A stretch of 64,000 nucleotides of DNA, from the NCBI GenBank assembly GCA_905234985.1, contig CAJOJQ010000008.1, forward strand, positions 1 to 64,000. Reading direction: 5' to 3'. The notes below the pieces were generated by a model. It was not told the origin of the DNA. It ran no database searches and worked only from the letters and a program-made list of their open reading frames with translations. Within the stretch, counting starts at the first letter, position 1, and every line of letters starts with the position of its first letter. Made by a program: the position numbers and the translations under genes. This document shows positions 8,591 to 17,743 of this stretch, in pieces. The stretch is from an uncultured Christensenellaceae bacterium (GTDB lineage Bacteria; Bacillota; Clostridia; Christensenellales; Aristaeellaceae).

Positions 8591-10198
8591 ATGAAACGTA
8601 TCCTGGCTCTGGTTCTGGCACTGATCATGCTCTGCGCGATGGCTGTGACCGCCAACGCGGCAGATGAACTGGTCGACGGCAAGTTTGCCGAGACCCGCCA
8701 CATCACCGTCCGCCTCTTCCAGCGCGGCGACAACGTGCCCGAGGCCTCTCCCTTTGCCGACTACATCCGCAAGGGCATGCTGGAAAAGTACAACGTGGAA
8801 GTGGAATTCGCCGTAGGCGGCCGCTGGACTGAACCCGATGATCTGGGCAACCTGCTGGCTGCCGGCACCGCCCCCGACATCATCTACACCTACTCCTATC
8901 CCACGATCCTGAACTATGCCGACATGGACGGCATCATCGACCTGGCTCCCTACATCGAGCAGTACAAGGATCTGCTGCCCAACCTGTTCAACCTGCTGGG
9001 CGAAGAAAACGTCTACTGGGACAAGGATCCCGACACTGGCAAGCTGTGGGCGCTGGAAACCCGCCTGGTGAACAATGCCCGCATCAACACCTTCATCCGC
9101 AAGGATTGGCTGGATAAGCTGGGCCTCGCCCTGCCTACCACCAAAGCCGATTTTGAAAAGTGCCTGATCGCCTTCCGCGACAACGCCGAGCTGCTGCTGG
9201 GCGAAGACGCCGATAAGATGGTGCCCTACTCCACCAGCCAGGATATCGGCTGGCGCAACAACATCCTGACCGTGTCCTTCGTGCCCGACGACATCACCGA
9301 CGAAGAACTCTACATCCGCGGCTACGACGATCGTCAGCAGTTCCTGCCCGGCGCTAAGGAAGCCATGCGCCTGCTGAACAAGTGGTACAACGAAGGCCTG
9401 GTCTGGAAAGACTTTGCCCTGTACGGCAGCGGCGACACCACCGAAGACGACAACCTGAAGGCCGGCTTCGTTGGCGCTTTCCAGCACAACTATGACTATC
9501 CCTACCGCAACGGCGAAGATTCCATCTCTGCCAACCTGAAGCGCAACGTGGGTCCCGATGCCGAATTCGTGGCCGTGGACTGCTTCGAGAATGACGCCGG
9601 TATCTACCGCAAGTACCTGGGCAGCACCGTGGACCGCAAGGTTTGCTTCCCCTCCACCAACGACGAAGTGCTGGCCAGCCTGCTGTATCTGGACTTCATC
9701 TCCTCTCCTGAAACCATTCTGGCTCTGCAGACCGGTACCGAAGGCATCAACCATGACCGCGCTGATAACGGCGCTTACATGATGAAGGCTGTGGATTCCG
9801 CCGATCCCAACTACCAGGCCAGCCTGAACAACATCGACTTCACCATGACCTGCAATGGCCAGTACCTGGGCGAATACACCGAAATCAGCTTCGCCTACGG
9901 CTATGCGCCCGTTGATCCCGAAGTCGTTGCCAACGCTTATGCCGTTGCTATGAACGGCGGCCGCGTGCCCGGCCACTTCACCCTGCCCGCCATCGAAGCG
10001 GAAGTCGGCATCGGCACCACGCTGAGTACCGAACGCGACACCTTCCTGAACAAGGCTGTCACCGCTTCCGTTGAGGACTTCGATGCGGTTTATGACGCCG
10101 GCGTTGCCAACTACATGGCCATCGGCGGCGAAGCCATCATGAATGAGCGCGCTGAAAAGCTCGAAGCCGCCACTGGCTACCATTTCAGCGCTGAATAA
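8591..10198 (+). CDS. Extracellular oligosaccharide-binding protein (LplA type)
   Basis: Large solute-binding protein of 535 residues, in the size range of LplA-type proteins that bind large glycans. It has an N-terminal signal peptide ending near TANAADE. No lipobox cysteine follows the hydrophobic core, so as written it would be cut by signal peptidase I and not lipid-anchored. A strong AAAGGAGG ribosome site and a GCC/AAC/CTG-biased codon set unlike nearby genes suggest very high expression. Last gene of the operon, followed by a strong terminator. Confidence 0.88.
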   Translation: MKRILALVLALIMLCAMAVTANAADELVDGKFAETRHITVRLFQRGDNVPEASPFADYIRKGMLEKYNVEVEFAVGGRWTEPDDLGNLLAAGTAPDIIYTYSYPTILNYADMDGIIDLAPYIEQYKDLLPNLFNLLGEENVYWDKDPDTGKLWALETRLVNNARINTFIRKDWLDKLGLALPTTKADFEKCLIAFRDNAELLLGEDADKMVPYSTSQDIGWRNNILTVSFVPDDITDEELYIRGYDDRQQFLPGAKEAMRLLNKWYNEGLVWKDFALYGSGDTTEDDNLKAGFVGAFQHNYDYPYRNGEDSISANLKRNVGPDAEFVAVDCFENDAGIYRKYLGSTVDRKVCFPSTNDEVLASLLYLDFISSPETILALQTGTEGINHDRADNGAYMMKAVDSADPNYQASLNNIDFTMTCNGQYLGEYTEISFAYGYAPVDPEVVANAYAVAMNGGRVPGHFTLPAIEAEVGIGTTLSTERDTFLNKAVTASVEDFDAVYDAGVANYMAIGGEAIMNERAEKLEAATGYHFSAE

Positions 10199-10277
10199 TG
10201 ATGATCCCTCCCAGTACGCCAAGTAATACCTGAATAATAAGCCTTGAGAGAACGCCGCCAACGCGTTTTCCCGGGCA

Positions 10278-10320
10278 AGGGGGGCTTCCGCCGCTTTCGG
10301 CGGTAAGCCCTCCTTTTTCT
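10278..10320 (+). terminator. Terminator of the first sugar ABC operon
   Basis: A long stem pairs AGGGGGGCTTCCGCCG (from 10278) with CGGCGG-TAAGCCCTCCT around a CTTT loop, followed by a run of T ending near 10320. Confidence 0.85.
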
Positions 10321-10470
10321 TTTGCGATGAATATTATTTGGCATACTGCATAATTTATCATCCGATGCAGAAAAAACGCCCCTCCTGCGGGAAACCCTCT
10401 CATTTCCCCCTGCATAATGCCCAATTTAACATAAAATTACATTTATTTTAGAAAGGTATTGGATGTTTCA

Positions 10471-10505
10471 GCCGAAAGCCCCACGGCGGATTCGGCCTTT
10501 TTTTT
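10471..10505 (+). terminator. Second hairpin plus T-run upstream of the next promoter
   Basis: GCCGAA (10471-10476) and TTCGGC (10491-10496) flank a 14-nt loop, followed by a run of T to 10505. It stands 150 bp after the operon terminator and just before the next promoter, so it may end a short unannotated transcript from 10321-10470 or act as back-up insulation. I see no gene in that stretch. Confidence 0.45.
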
Positions 10506-10527
10506 GCCAATTTACCATACTTTGCGC

Positions 10528-10556
10528 TTGACAGCAGCCCCGGGGCGCTGTATAAT
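10528..10556 (+). promoter_or_regulatory. Consensus sigma-A promoter of the second sugar ABC operon
   Basis: TTGACA (10528-10533), exactly 17 bp, TATAAT (10551-10556), both perfect hexamers. The binding-protein start codon follows after about 30 bp. One of the strongest-looking promoters in the window. Confidence 0.9.
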
Positions 10557-10585
10557 GAATGTAACATCATAAAGGAGGTTCGTTC

Positions 10586-11920
10586 ATGAAAAAGCTGTTG
10601 TCTGTATTGCTGGCGGCCATGATGCTGCTGACGGTGGTCTCCGCTTACGCCGAATTGAAGGTCGGCACCTACGATCCCGCTTCCGCCGGAAACGTGGAAC
10701 TGCGTTTCGGCTGGTGGGGCAACCAGACGCGTGACGCCGTAACCAAGGATGCTTTCGACTTCTTCACTGAAAACTACCCCAACGTCACCTTCAATCCCAA
10801 TGCCCAGACCTGGGGCAACTACTGGACACTGATGACGACTGCTTCTGCCAATGATGACCTGCCCGACATCATGCAGCAGGACTACGCTTACCTGCAGCAG
10901 TGGGTGGAAGCGGGCGATCTGCTGGATCTGACCCCCTATGTGGAAAGCGGCGCGCTGGATGTGAGCGGCCTTTCCGACAGCATCCTCAAGAGCGGCATGG
11001 TGGGCGACGGTCTGTACGCCCTGTGCGCCGGCGTGAACGCTCCCTCCCTGCTGTATAACAAGACCCTCACCGACTCCCTGGGCATCACCGTGCCCGACAA
11101 CATGACCTGGGACGAATTTGAAGAAATCTCCCGCACCATCTATGCCGCCCGCGGCATCGGCGTGGCCTACGGCGAGGGCAGCTCCGAAAATCCCCTGACC
11201 TATTACGCCCGCGGCCTGGGCTACAACGCCCTGTGGGACGCCAACGGCGTCATCCCCACCGCCGAGGAAATGGCCGGTTATTATGCCCGTCTGGTGAAGT
11301 GCGTGGCCGAGGGCTGGATGTTTGACACCGACGAACAGGCCAACGTGCAGACCACCGGCGACCTGAACATGCATCCCCTCGTATTCGGCGCTACCGACGA
11401 CGTGCGTACCTGGTGCGCTTTCGCTTTCTCCAACCAGCTGAAAGCCATGCAGGCTGCCGCCACCGCTGATGGCATTGAATTAGGCATCACCGCCTGGCCC
11501 AGCGCCAATCCCCAGGCTTCCAACTACATGAAGCCCGGCCAGTTCTTCTCCGTCACCACCGACACCAAGAACCCCGATCTGGCCGTCGCTTTCCTGAACT
11601 ACCTGATCAATGATCCCCAGGGCAACATCCTGCTGCAGGCCGAGCGCGGCATTCCCGCCAACAGCGCCATGGCCGTGGAAATCGCGGATGAACTGAACAA
11701 GCTGGACGCCACCTACGGCACCGCCGCCGCCTATCTGGCCATCGTGGCGGAAAACAGCTCCCCCATCTTCCCGCCGCTTCCCGCCTATGCCGGCACCGCC
11801 AATGACGATGTGATCAAGTATCTGAGCGACGAAATGCTGGCCCCCAATCCCGGCATGACCCCCGAAGAAGCCGGCGCCTATTTCGTGGAGACCGTGAACG
11901 ATCTGGCGGCGAACTTCTGA
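10586..11920 (+). CDS. Sugar ABC transporter solute-binding protein
   Basis: Family 1 extracellular solute-binding protein of 444 residues. The signal peptide (MKKLLSVLLAAMMLLTVVSAYA) is followed by the mature N-terminus, again with no lipobox cysteine. Central segments such as NDDLPDIMQQD and the C-terminal NYLINDPQGN are typical of maltose/raffinose-type binders. It starts behind AAAGGAGG right after a consensus promoter. It is first in its operon, before the two permeases, with an attenuator-like hairpin between. Ligand unknown. Confidence 0.9.
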   Translation: MKKLLSVLLAAMMLLTVVSAYAELKVGTYDPASAGNVELRFGWWGNQTRDAVTKDAFDFFTENYPNVTFNPNAQTWGNYWTLMTTASANDDLPDIMQQDYAYLQQWVEAGDLLDLTPYVESGALDVSGLSDSILKSGMVGDGLYALCAGVNAPSLLYNKTLTDSLGITVPDNMTWDEFEEISRTIYAARGIGVAYGEGSSENPLTYYARGLGYNALWDANGVIPTAEEMAGYYARLVKCVAEGWMFDTDEQANVQTTGDLNMHPLVFGATDDVRTWCAFAFSNQLKAMQAAATADGIELGITAWPSANPQASNYMKPGQFFSVTTDTKNPDLAVAFLNYLINDPQGNILLQAERGIPANSAMAVEIADELNKLDATYGTAAAYLAIVAENSSPIFPPLPAYAGTANDDVIKYLSDEMLAPNPGMTPEEAGAYFVETVNDLAANF

Positions 11921-11965
11921 TCTATCCTCCCGGTTTGAATTCCAGGGCTTGAACGGCCCGTAAAG

Positions 11966-11995
11966 GAGGGCGCCCTCTGGACGCCCTCTTTTCTT
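11966..11995 (+). terminator. Attenuating terminator between binding protein and permeases
   Basis: GAGGGCG (11966-11972) pairs with CGCCCTC (11982-11988), followed by TTTTCTT. It lies inside the operon, so it likely lets only part of the transcripts continue into the permeases, setting binding protein above permease. Confidence 0.65.
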
Positions 11996-12023
11996 CAATC
12001 TGAATAAAGGAGGGGGATTCCCC

Positions 12024-12950
12024 TTGTCTACCAAGGCCATCAAGCGGGAAAGGGCGTCCTTTCAGGCATGGCTGCAAAAGGAATCCACGGCCGGGCTGGT
12101 GTTCAGCCTGCCCTTCATTATCGGCTTCCTGATGTTCATGGCCATCCCTATGGGTCTTTCCCTGTACTATTCCTTCTGCAAATATGATATCCAGAACGCG
12201 CCGCAATGGATCGGCCTGGATAATTACGTGAAGATTTTCACCAACGACAAAATCTTCTCCAAAGCCCTGGGCGTCACCTGCTACTTCGCCCTGGTTGGTA
12301 CGCCGCTGAAGGTCATCTTCGCGTTGATTATCGCGCTGATCCTGAATCACAAATCCAAAGCCATCGGCCTGTATCGGGCGGTGTACTACCTGCCCTCCAT
12401 CATCGGCGGCTCCGTGGCCGTAGCCATCCTGTGGCGCAGGATCTTTGAATCCAACGGCACCCTGAACGCCATCCTGTCCACCGTGTTCCCCGGCATGGCG
12501 GGTTACAACTGGTTCAGCGAAGGCCCCGCTATTTGGGTGCTGATCATCCTGACGGTGTGGCAGTTCGGTTCCTCCATGCTGATCTTCCTGTCCTCCTTAA
12601 AGCAGATCCCCCGGGAACTGTACGAGGCGGCGGACGTGGACGGCGCCACCAAATTCCATCAGTTCTGGACCGTGACCCTGCCCCTGCTCACCCCCACCAT
12701 CTTCTTCAATCTGGTGCAGCAGACGATCAACTCCTTCTTAGCTTTCACCCAGTCCAAGCTGATCACCAACGGCGCGCCCCGGAACTCCACCCTGTTCTAC
12801 ACGGTGTACCAGTACAACAAGGCGTTCCCCGCTTCCGGCAAGAGCCAGATGGGCTATGCTTCCGCCCTGGCCTGGATCATGCTGCTGATCGTTTCCCTCG
12901 TTACCGTGCTGCTCTTCTGGACCCGGAAAAAATGGGTCTATGACGGCTGA
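12024..12950 (+). CDS. Sugar ABC transporter permease, MalF/UgpA type
   Basis: Permease of 308 residues with an N-terminal helix pair and the EAA loop LYEAADVDGATKFHQFWTVTLP. The start is TTG at 12024, chosen because AAGGAGGGGG lies at the right distance and no ATG fits. Cotranscribed with the binding protein upstream and the MalG-type permease 17 bp downstream. Confidence 0.9.
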   Translation: MSTKAIKRERASFQAWLQKESTAGLVFSLPFIIGFLMFMAIPMGLSLYYSFCKYDIQNAPQWIGLDNYVKIFTNDKIFSKALGVTCYFALVGTPLKVIFALIIALILNHKSKAIGLYRAVYYLPSIIGGSVAVAILWRRIFESNGTLNAILSTVFPGMAGYNWFSEGPAIWVLIILTVWQFGSSMLIFLSSLKQIPRELYEAADVDGATKFHQFWTVTLPLLTPTIFFNLVQQTINSFLAFTQSKLITNGAPRNSTLFYTVYQYNKAFPASGKSQMGYASALAWIMLLIVSLVTVLLFWTRKKWVYDG

Positions 12951-12967
12951 GGAAGGGGATGAGCGGA

Positions 12968-13810
12968 ATGACGAGCAAGAAAATCAAAACCATCGTTTTC
13001 CATGTGCTGGTGGCCTTTGGCGGCCTCATCATGGTCTATCCCCTGCTGTGGATGGCCCTCAGTTCCTTTAAGCCCACCGAGCTGGTGCTGCCCACTTCCG
13101 GCCAGTTGATCCCGACCCAGTGGACGCTGGATAACTACGTCAACGGCTGGAAGGGCTTTATGGGTTACACCTTCTCCACCTTCTTCCTGAACTCCTTCTT
13201 CATTTCCTTTACCGCCACCTTCGGCACCCTGATTTCCTCCGCGTTCGTGGCTTTCGCCCTCCAGCGGCTGAATTTCAAGGGCAAAAAGCTGCTGTTCACC
13301 CTGGTGCTGTCCACCATGATGCTGCCCGCCCAGATTTTGATGATCCCGCAGTTCATGTGGTACCGCCATCTGAACTGGGTAGGCACCTACTATCCCATGA
13401 TCCTGCCCTATTTCTTCGCCATCCAGGGCTTCTTCGTGTACCTGATCATGAACTTCATCGGCGGCATCCCCAAGGATCTGGATGAATCGGCCAAGATCGA
13501 CGGCTGCTCCTACTACGGCACGTTCTTCCGCATCATCCTGCCCCTGATCGTGCCCGCCCTGGTCACCTCCGCCATCTTCTCCTTCATCTGGCGCTGGGAC
13601 GATTACCTCTCCGCCCTGCTGTACGTGAACCGCGCCAACATGCGCCCCGTGGCCCTGGCGCTGCAATTGTTCAGCGACCCGTCCTCCGGTTCGGACATCG
13701 GTTCCACCCTGGCCATGTCCACCCTGTCCATCGTGCCCGCCACCATCATCTTCCTGATCTTCCAGAAATCCCTGGTGGAAGGCATCGCCACCACCGGCAT
13801 CAAGGGGTAA
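12968..13810 (+). CDS. Sugar ABC transporter permease, MalG/UgpE type
   Basis: Second permease of the system, about 280 residues, six helices, with the EAA-type loop DLDESAKIDGCSYYGTFFRIILP. Two in-frame ATGs exist (12959 and 12968); the second is preferred because GGAAGGGG sits at a workable distance from it but abuts the first. No ATPase gene follows, so the system depends on an ATPase encoded elsewhere. Confidence 0.9.
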   Translation: MTSKKIKTIVFHVLVAFGGLIMVYPLLWMALSSFKPTELVLPTSGQLIPTQWTLDNYVNGWKGFMGYTFSTFFLNSFFISFTATFGTLISSAFVAFALQRLNFKGKKLLFTLVLSTMMLPAQILMIPQFMWYRHLNWVGTYYPMILPYFFAIQGFFVYLIMNFIGGIPKDLDESAKIDGCSYYGTFFRIILPLIVPALVTSAIFSFIWRWDDYLSALLYVNRANMRPVALALQLFSDPSSGSDIGSTLAMSTLSIVPATIIFLIFQKSLVEGIATTGIKG

Positions 13811-13867
13811 TGACGCTTTCGGGGGCTGCGGTTCGCAGTCCCTTCTTTCGTTGGTTTGTATTTAAAC

Positions 13868-13978
13868 AGGTAGGAGGTAGGAAGTAGGAGGCAGGAGGTT
13901 TTATCAACAATCAACAAAACGCTTGCTTTCGTTGCTTGTCGGACTATATATACTTCCTACCTCCTACCTCCTACCTGA
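13868..13978. repeat. Long hairpin repeat with GTAGGAG-heptamer arms (copy 1)
   Basis: The left arm (13868-13899) and right arm (13953-13978) are inverted repeats, each built of tandem 7-nt units of the GGTAGGA/GTAGGAG type with single-base variants. The ~53-nt centre contains CGCTTGCTTTC (13921-13931) and ends in ACTATATAT. The copy at 62.8 kb shares the arms and parts of this centre, including the 11-mer. No protein is encoded. It fills the gap between the ABC operon and an esterase. Confidence 0.8.
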
Positions 13979-14015
13979 TTCAGCATCCTTCAAATAAACC
14001 AAGAGGAGGAATCCC

Positions 14016-14849
14016 ATGGCTTTTCTCACCTGCTGCCTGTACAGCCACACGCTGTACAGCAACATCACCATCAACGTGTGCCTGCCCACCCCCACCAGCG
14101 GGGATCAGGTGAATTTCGACACCCTGAAACGGGATTACGGCTATGAACAGGGCCTGCCGGTGGTGTACCTGCTCCACGGCATGTACGGCGACGGCAATTC
14201 CTGGACGCGCTTTTCCAGCGTGGATCGCTATGCCCAGGATCGGAAAATCGCCGTGGTCACCTGCTCCGCCGGGAATAACTTCTATCAGGACATGCCCGGC
14301 GGCCAGCAATGGGCAACCTTCTTTACCAAGGAGCTGCCCGCCTACATCTGTTCCCTGTTTCCAGTCTCTCCCCGGCGGGAGGACACCTTCATCGCGGGCT
14401 TTTCCATGGGCGGCTACGGAGCCTGGCATTTAGCCCTCACCGCCCCCGAACGCTACGCCAAGGCGGCCAGCATGTCCGGCGCGGTGGACATTGAAGCGAT
14501 TTACAAAACCTTCAAGGATACTTCGATTTCCAATCCCTTCAACTGGAAAGCCATGTTCGGCGACCCCGAGGCCATTGCGGGCAGCGGCAGCGACCTCTTT
14601 GCCCAGTATCAGGCCTGCGCCGCCAAGGGCTGCGTGCCCAAGCTCTACCAGGCCTGCGGCACAGAGGATTTCCTCTACCAGCTGAACCTTGCCGCTCGGG
14701 ACCGGATGCGGGCACTGGGCGCTGATCTCACCTACGCCGAAGGCCCCGGCGCCCATGACTGGACCTTCTGGGACGCCCACATTCAGAAGGTGCTGGACTG
14801 GCTGCTCCAGGATCGGGAAAAGGCGGACAGCGCCGTGATCATGGGGTAA
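14016..14849 (+). CDS. Alpha/beta-hydrolase fold esterase (CE1/esterase D type)
   Basis: Putative carbohydrate esterase of 277 residues. The nucleophile elbow is GFSMGGYGAW, the oxyanion region is YLLHGMYGDGNSW and the catalytic His is in GAHDWTFW. This group includes feruloyl and acetyl-xylan esterases and S-formylglutathione hydrolases; the gene neighbourhood favours deacylation of plant polysaccharide fragments. There is no signal peptide, so it acts inside the cell. An AGAGGAGG ribosome site fixes the start. Confidence 0.85.
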   Translation: MAFLTCCLYSHTLYSNITINVCLPTPTSGDQVNFDTLKRDYGYEQGLPVVYLLHGMYGDGNSWTRFSSVDRYAQDRKIAVVTCSAGNNFYQDMPGGQQWATFFTKELPAYICSLFPVSPRREDTFIAGFSMGGYGAWHLALTAPERYAKAASMSGAVDIEAIYKTFKDTSISNPFNWKAMFGDPEAIAGSGSDLFAQYQACAAKGCVPKLYQACGTEDFLYQLNLAARDRMRALGADLTYAEGPGAHDWTFWDAHIQKVLDWLLQDREKADSAVIMG

Positions 14850-14880
14850 AGTTTGACCGCGCCGCCGTCCGAAAAAACGC

Positions 14881-14909
14881 TTGTCAAAATCGGTCAAATG
14901 TAATACTAT
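14881..14909 (+). promoter_or_regulatory. Sigma-A-type promoter of glgA
   Basis: TTGTCA (14881-14886), 17-bp spacer, TACTAT (14904-14909), 70 bp ahead of the glgA start. Confidence 0.65.
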
Positions 14910-14979
14910 AAATGCAGGAAAGCAAACGAGGTTTCTGCACGGATTCAAGCATATCATCTTTGAAACGGAGGAAAAAGTC

Positions 14980-16437
14980 ATGGCGAAGAAACGCAAAATC
15001 GCTTTCGTCGGTTCGGAATGCTATCCTTTTGTGAAAACGGGCGGCCTGGGAGACGTGATGTACGCGCTGCCCCGCGCCCTGGTGGGCGAGGACTGCGAAG
15101 TGCGGGTCATCCTCCCGCTGTACGCCTGCATCCCGCAGAAATACAAGGACAAAATGGAACACAAGGGTTCCTTCATGATGGATCTTACCCTGGAAGGCCG
15201 CACCTTCTTCGTGGGCATCATGGAGCTGGAAATGGACGGCGTCGTCTACGACTTTGTGGAGAACCGGGAGTTCTTTGACTGGGGCAATCCCTATACGGGC
15301 CTGTGGGAGGACATTCCGAAGTACTGCTACTTCTCCAAGGCCTCCCTGGCGATCATGAACTTCATGAACTGGACGCCGGACATCATCCACTGCCACGACT
15401 GGCAGGCGGCCCTGGTGCCGCTGTACAAGCGGACCAAATTCTGGGATACGCCTGTGGGCGCGGCAAAGACGGTGCTGACGATCCACAACCTCCGTTTCCA
15501 GGGCATCTGCAGTATTCCGCATATGAAGTACTGGTCCGGCCTGCGGGACGACCTGTTCGACTATCCGGTGCTGAAGTGGAACGAGGGCGAAGCCAACATG
15601 TTCAAGGGCGGCATCGCCTTTGCGGATCGCATCACCACCGTCAGCGAGACCTATGCCCAGGAGATTCAGACCGGCGCCTACGGCGAAGGGTTGGACGCCC
15701 ACCTGCGTTATCACAGTCCCCGGTTGAGCGGCATCGTGAATGGCATCGACGTGGGCCAGTGGGACCCGGCGGCGGATCCGCTGCTGGCGGCGAAGTATGC
15801 CGTGGAAAACGCCGTGGAGAACAAGAAGATCAACAAAAAAGCCCTCCAGGAGAAATTGGGGCTGGATCAGGACGAGAACAAAATGGTCCTGGGCCTCGTT
15901 TCCCGCCTGACAGACCAGAAGGGCTTGGATCTGGTGAACGCGGTCTTCCCGCAGATGATGGACAGCGACACCCAGTTCGTGGTTCTCGGCACGGGCGACA
16001 AGCGGTATGAGAACGCTTTCCGGTATTATGAGGGAGAATACAAGGGCAGCGTCTGCGCCTATATCTCTTACGATGAGAAGCTCGCCCACCTGATCTATGC
16101 CGGGGCGGACGCTTTCCTGGTGCCCAGCCTTTTCGAGCCCTGCGGCCTGACCCAGTTGATCGCCATGCGCTACGGCACCGCGCCCATCGTCCGGGAGACC
16201 GGGGGCCTGAAGGATACCGTGCTGCCCTTCAACGGCGAAAAGGGCGAGGGCAACGGCTTCACCTTCGACCGGTATGACGCGGGTCTCCTGCTGAACGCGG
16301 TGAACGACGCCAAGAACGTGTATTTCACCGACCGGGGCGCCTGGGACGAGATAGTGAAGCGCAATATGCGCAAGGATGTTTCCTGGGTCAGCAGCGCGGA
16401 CAAATACCTGAAGCTGTATGACGAACTCATGCAATGA
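14980..16437 (+). CDS. glgA: Glycogen synthase (ADP-glucose type)
   Basis: GT5 glycosyltransferase that extends alpha-1,4-glucan from ADP-glucose. It has the N-terminal KTGGLGDV substrate loop (residues 19-26) and the C-terminal GT-B acceptor region with LVPSLFEPCGLTQLIAMRYGT. At 485 residues it is full length. The ATG at 14980 (GGAGG ahead) matches the family N-terminus; an in-frame extension back to 14881 covers the promoter and is not coding. A stand-alone gene with its own promoter and terminator; the rest of the glycogen pathway is not in the window. Confidence 0.95.
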   Translation: MAKKRKIAFVGSECYPFVKTGGLGDVMYALPRALVGEDCEVRVILPLYACIPQKYKDKMEHKGSFMMDLTLEGRTFFVGIMELEMDGVVYDFVENREFFDWGNPYTGLWEDIPKYCYFSKASLAIMNFMNWTPDIIHCHDWQAALVPLYKRTKFWDTPVGAAKTVLTIHNLRFQGICSIPHMKYWSGLRDDLFDYPVLKWNEGEANMFKGGIAFADRITTVSETYAQEIQTGAYGEGLDAHLRYHSPRLSGIVNGIDVGQWDPAADPLLAAKYAVENAVENKKINKKALQEKLGLDQDENKMVLGLVSRLTDQKGLDLVNAVFPQMMDSDTQFVVLGTGDKRYENAFRYYEGEYKGSVCAYISYDEKLAHLIYAGADAFLVPSLFEPCGLTQLIAMRYGTAPIVRETGGLKDTVLPFNGEKGEGNGFTFDRYDAGLLLNAVNDAKNVYFTDRGAWDEIVKRNMRKDVSWVSSADKYLKLYDELMQ

Positions 16438-16461
16438 TGCTTTCATAAACACGGCAGAATA

Positions 16462-16512
16462 AAAAAGCAGGGCATTCGGCTGCGAGGAGCAGCGAAATGT
16501 CCTGCTTTTTCT
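16462..16512 (+). terminator. Terminator of glgA
   Basis: A long imperfect stem runs from AAAAAGCAGG to CCTGCTTTTT, with GCATTCGGCTGC paired to GCAGCGAAATGT around a GAGGA loop. The run of T ends near 16510. Confidence 0.85.
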
Positions 16513-16660
16513 TCCGTGACAAAATCAATTCATTACAGCAAAGAAAACGTGGCATGTCTGCAAAAAAAATTCGGCGCGGCCGCCGGTCGGAAGGAAAACG
16601 GCGGCCCGCGGCGTATCATTACCACGAACGCCTGAAAAACAGAAGGGAGAAGATGTACCC

Positions 16661-17737
16661 ATGAAAAATGCTTGGCCCCTGGATACCGCCGTATCCTTTG
16701 ATCCTTATTACGGCGAACCCAACCGCGACGGAGATCAGGGTTATGAAATCCTGCCGGACGGCCGCGTGACCGTGCGGATCAAAGCCCCCGGCGCGAAGGA
16801 AGTGGCGCTGGATCAGTTTGGCCGGATGCATCCCCTGGCCGCGAAGGAAGACGGCATGTGGGAGGGCACGGTGGATTTGGGCCGGGGCTTTCAGTATTTC
16901 TTCCTGAAAATCGACGGCAGCGACGTGCTGAATCCCTATCTGCCCATCGGCTACGGCTGCTGCCGCCCCATGAATTTTCTGGATATTCCGGTGCCCGGCG
17001 AGGAAGAATGGGCCGCCCTGGACGGTATTCCCCACGGCGCGGTGACCCGGCATTATTTCCCCTCCGCCGTAACGGGCAAGCACGAAATCTGCCTGGTGTA
17101 CACCCCCGCCTCCTTCGACCCCGCGAAAAAATATCCTGTGCTGTACTTGCAGCACGGCTACGGGGAAAACGAAACGGGCTGGGTATATCAGGGCCACGTG
17201 GGCCGCATCGCGGATCGGCTGCTGCACGAGGGGCGGATGAAAGAAATGATCATCGTCATGGGCAACGGCATGCCCCAAGGCGACGATATCCACCAGGGCC
17301 GCATGCGCTTCCCCCATGTGCTGCTGAACGACCTGATCCCCTTCATTGAAGCGCATTATCCCGTGTTCACCGATAAAGAACACCGGGCCATGGCGGGCCT
17401 GAGCATGGGCAGCTTCCAGACCAGCCTGGTCACCCTGACCCACCCCGAGCTGTTCGCCTACGCCGGGCTGTTCAGCGGCTTCCTGCGCGCCATCCGGGAG
17501 GGGAACAACGACCATCTGGCCCTGCTGGACGACAAAGAAAAGTTCCAGAAATCTTTCCGTGTGTTCTATCGCGCCATGGGCACGGAGGATCAATTCTTCA
17601 ATATCTTCCTGGCGGAGGACGAGCTGGTAAGGGAAAAGGGCGTTGCCATGCTTCGCCGCGCCTTCCCCGGCGGCCACGACTGGGGCGTGTGGCGGCGGTG
17701 CATCCATGATTTCCTGCCCATGCTGTTTCAGGAATAA
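16661..17737 (+). CDS. Two-domain carbohydrate esterase (CE1-like with N-terminal E-set domain)
   Basis: The N-terminal ~110 residues form an immunoglobulin-like/CBM48-type domain (RVTVRIKAPGAKEVAL to FQYFFLKIDG), as in GH-associated feruloyl/acetyl-xylan esterases. The C-terminal alpha/beta hydrolase has YLQHGYGENETGW, nucleophile elbow AGLSMGSFQT and catalytic His in GGHDWGVW. No signal peptide is seen. It lies 6 bp before the xylanase gene, pointing to acetyl or feruloyl removal from xylan fragments. Confidence 0.85.
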   Translation: MKNAWPLDTAVSFDPYYGEPNRDGDQGYEILPDGRVTVRIKAPGAKEVALDQFGRMHPLAAKEDGMWEGTVDLGRGFQYFFLKIDGSDVLNPYLPIGYGCCRPMNFLDIPVPGEEEWAALDGIPHGAVTRHYFPSAVTGKHEICLVYTPASFDPAKKYPVLYLQHGYGENETGWVYQGHVGRIADRLLHEGRMKEMIIVMGNGMPQGDDIHQGRMRFPHVLLNDLIPFIEAHYPVFTDKEHRAMAGLSMGSFQTSLVTLTHPELFAYAGLFSGFLRAIREGNNDHLALLDDKEKFQKSFRVFYRAMGTEDQFFNIFLAEDELVREKGVAMLRRAFPGGHDWGVWRRCIHDFLPMLFQE

Positions 17738-17743
17738 AGAAAA

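Noticed and set aside
8549-10261. Long minus-strand open frame (570 codons) opposite the sugar-binding protein
   Set aside because: A mirror of strong codon bias in the real gene (low-complexity Val/Gly/Ala/Gln), with no domain or start signal.
13868-13978. CRISPR array
   Set aside because: The 7-nt units are contiguous and arranged as inverted arms; there are no regular spacers and no cas genes.
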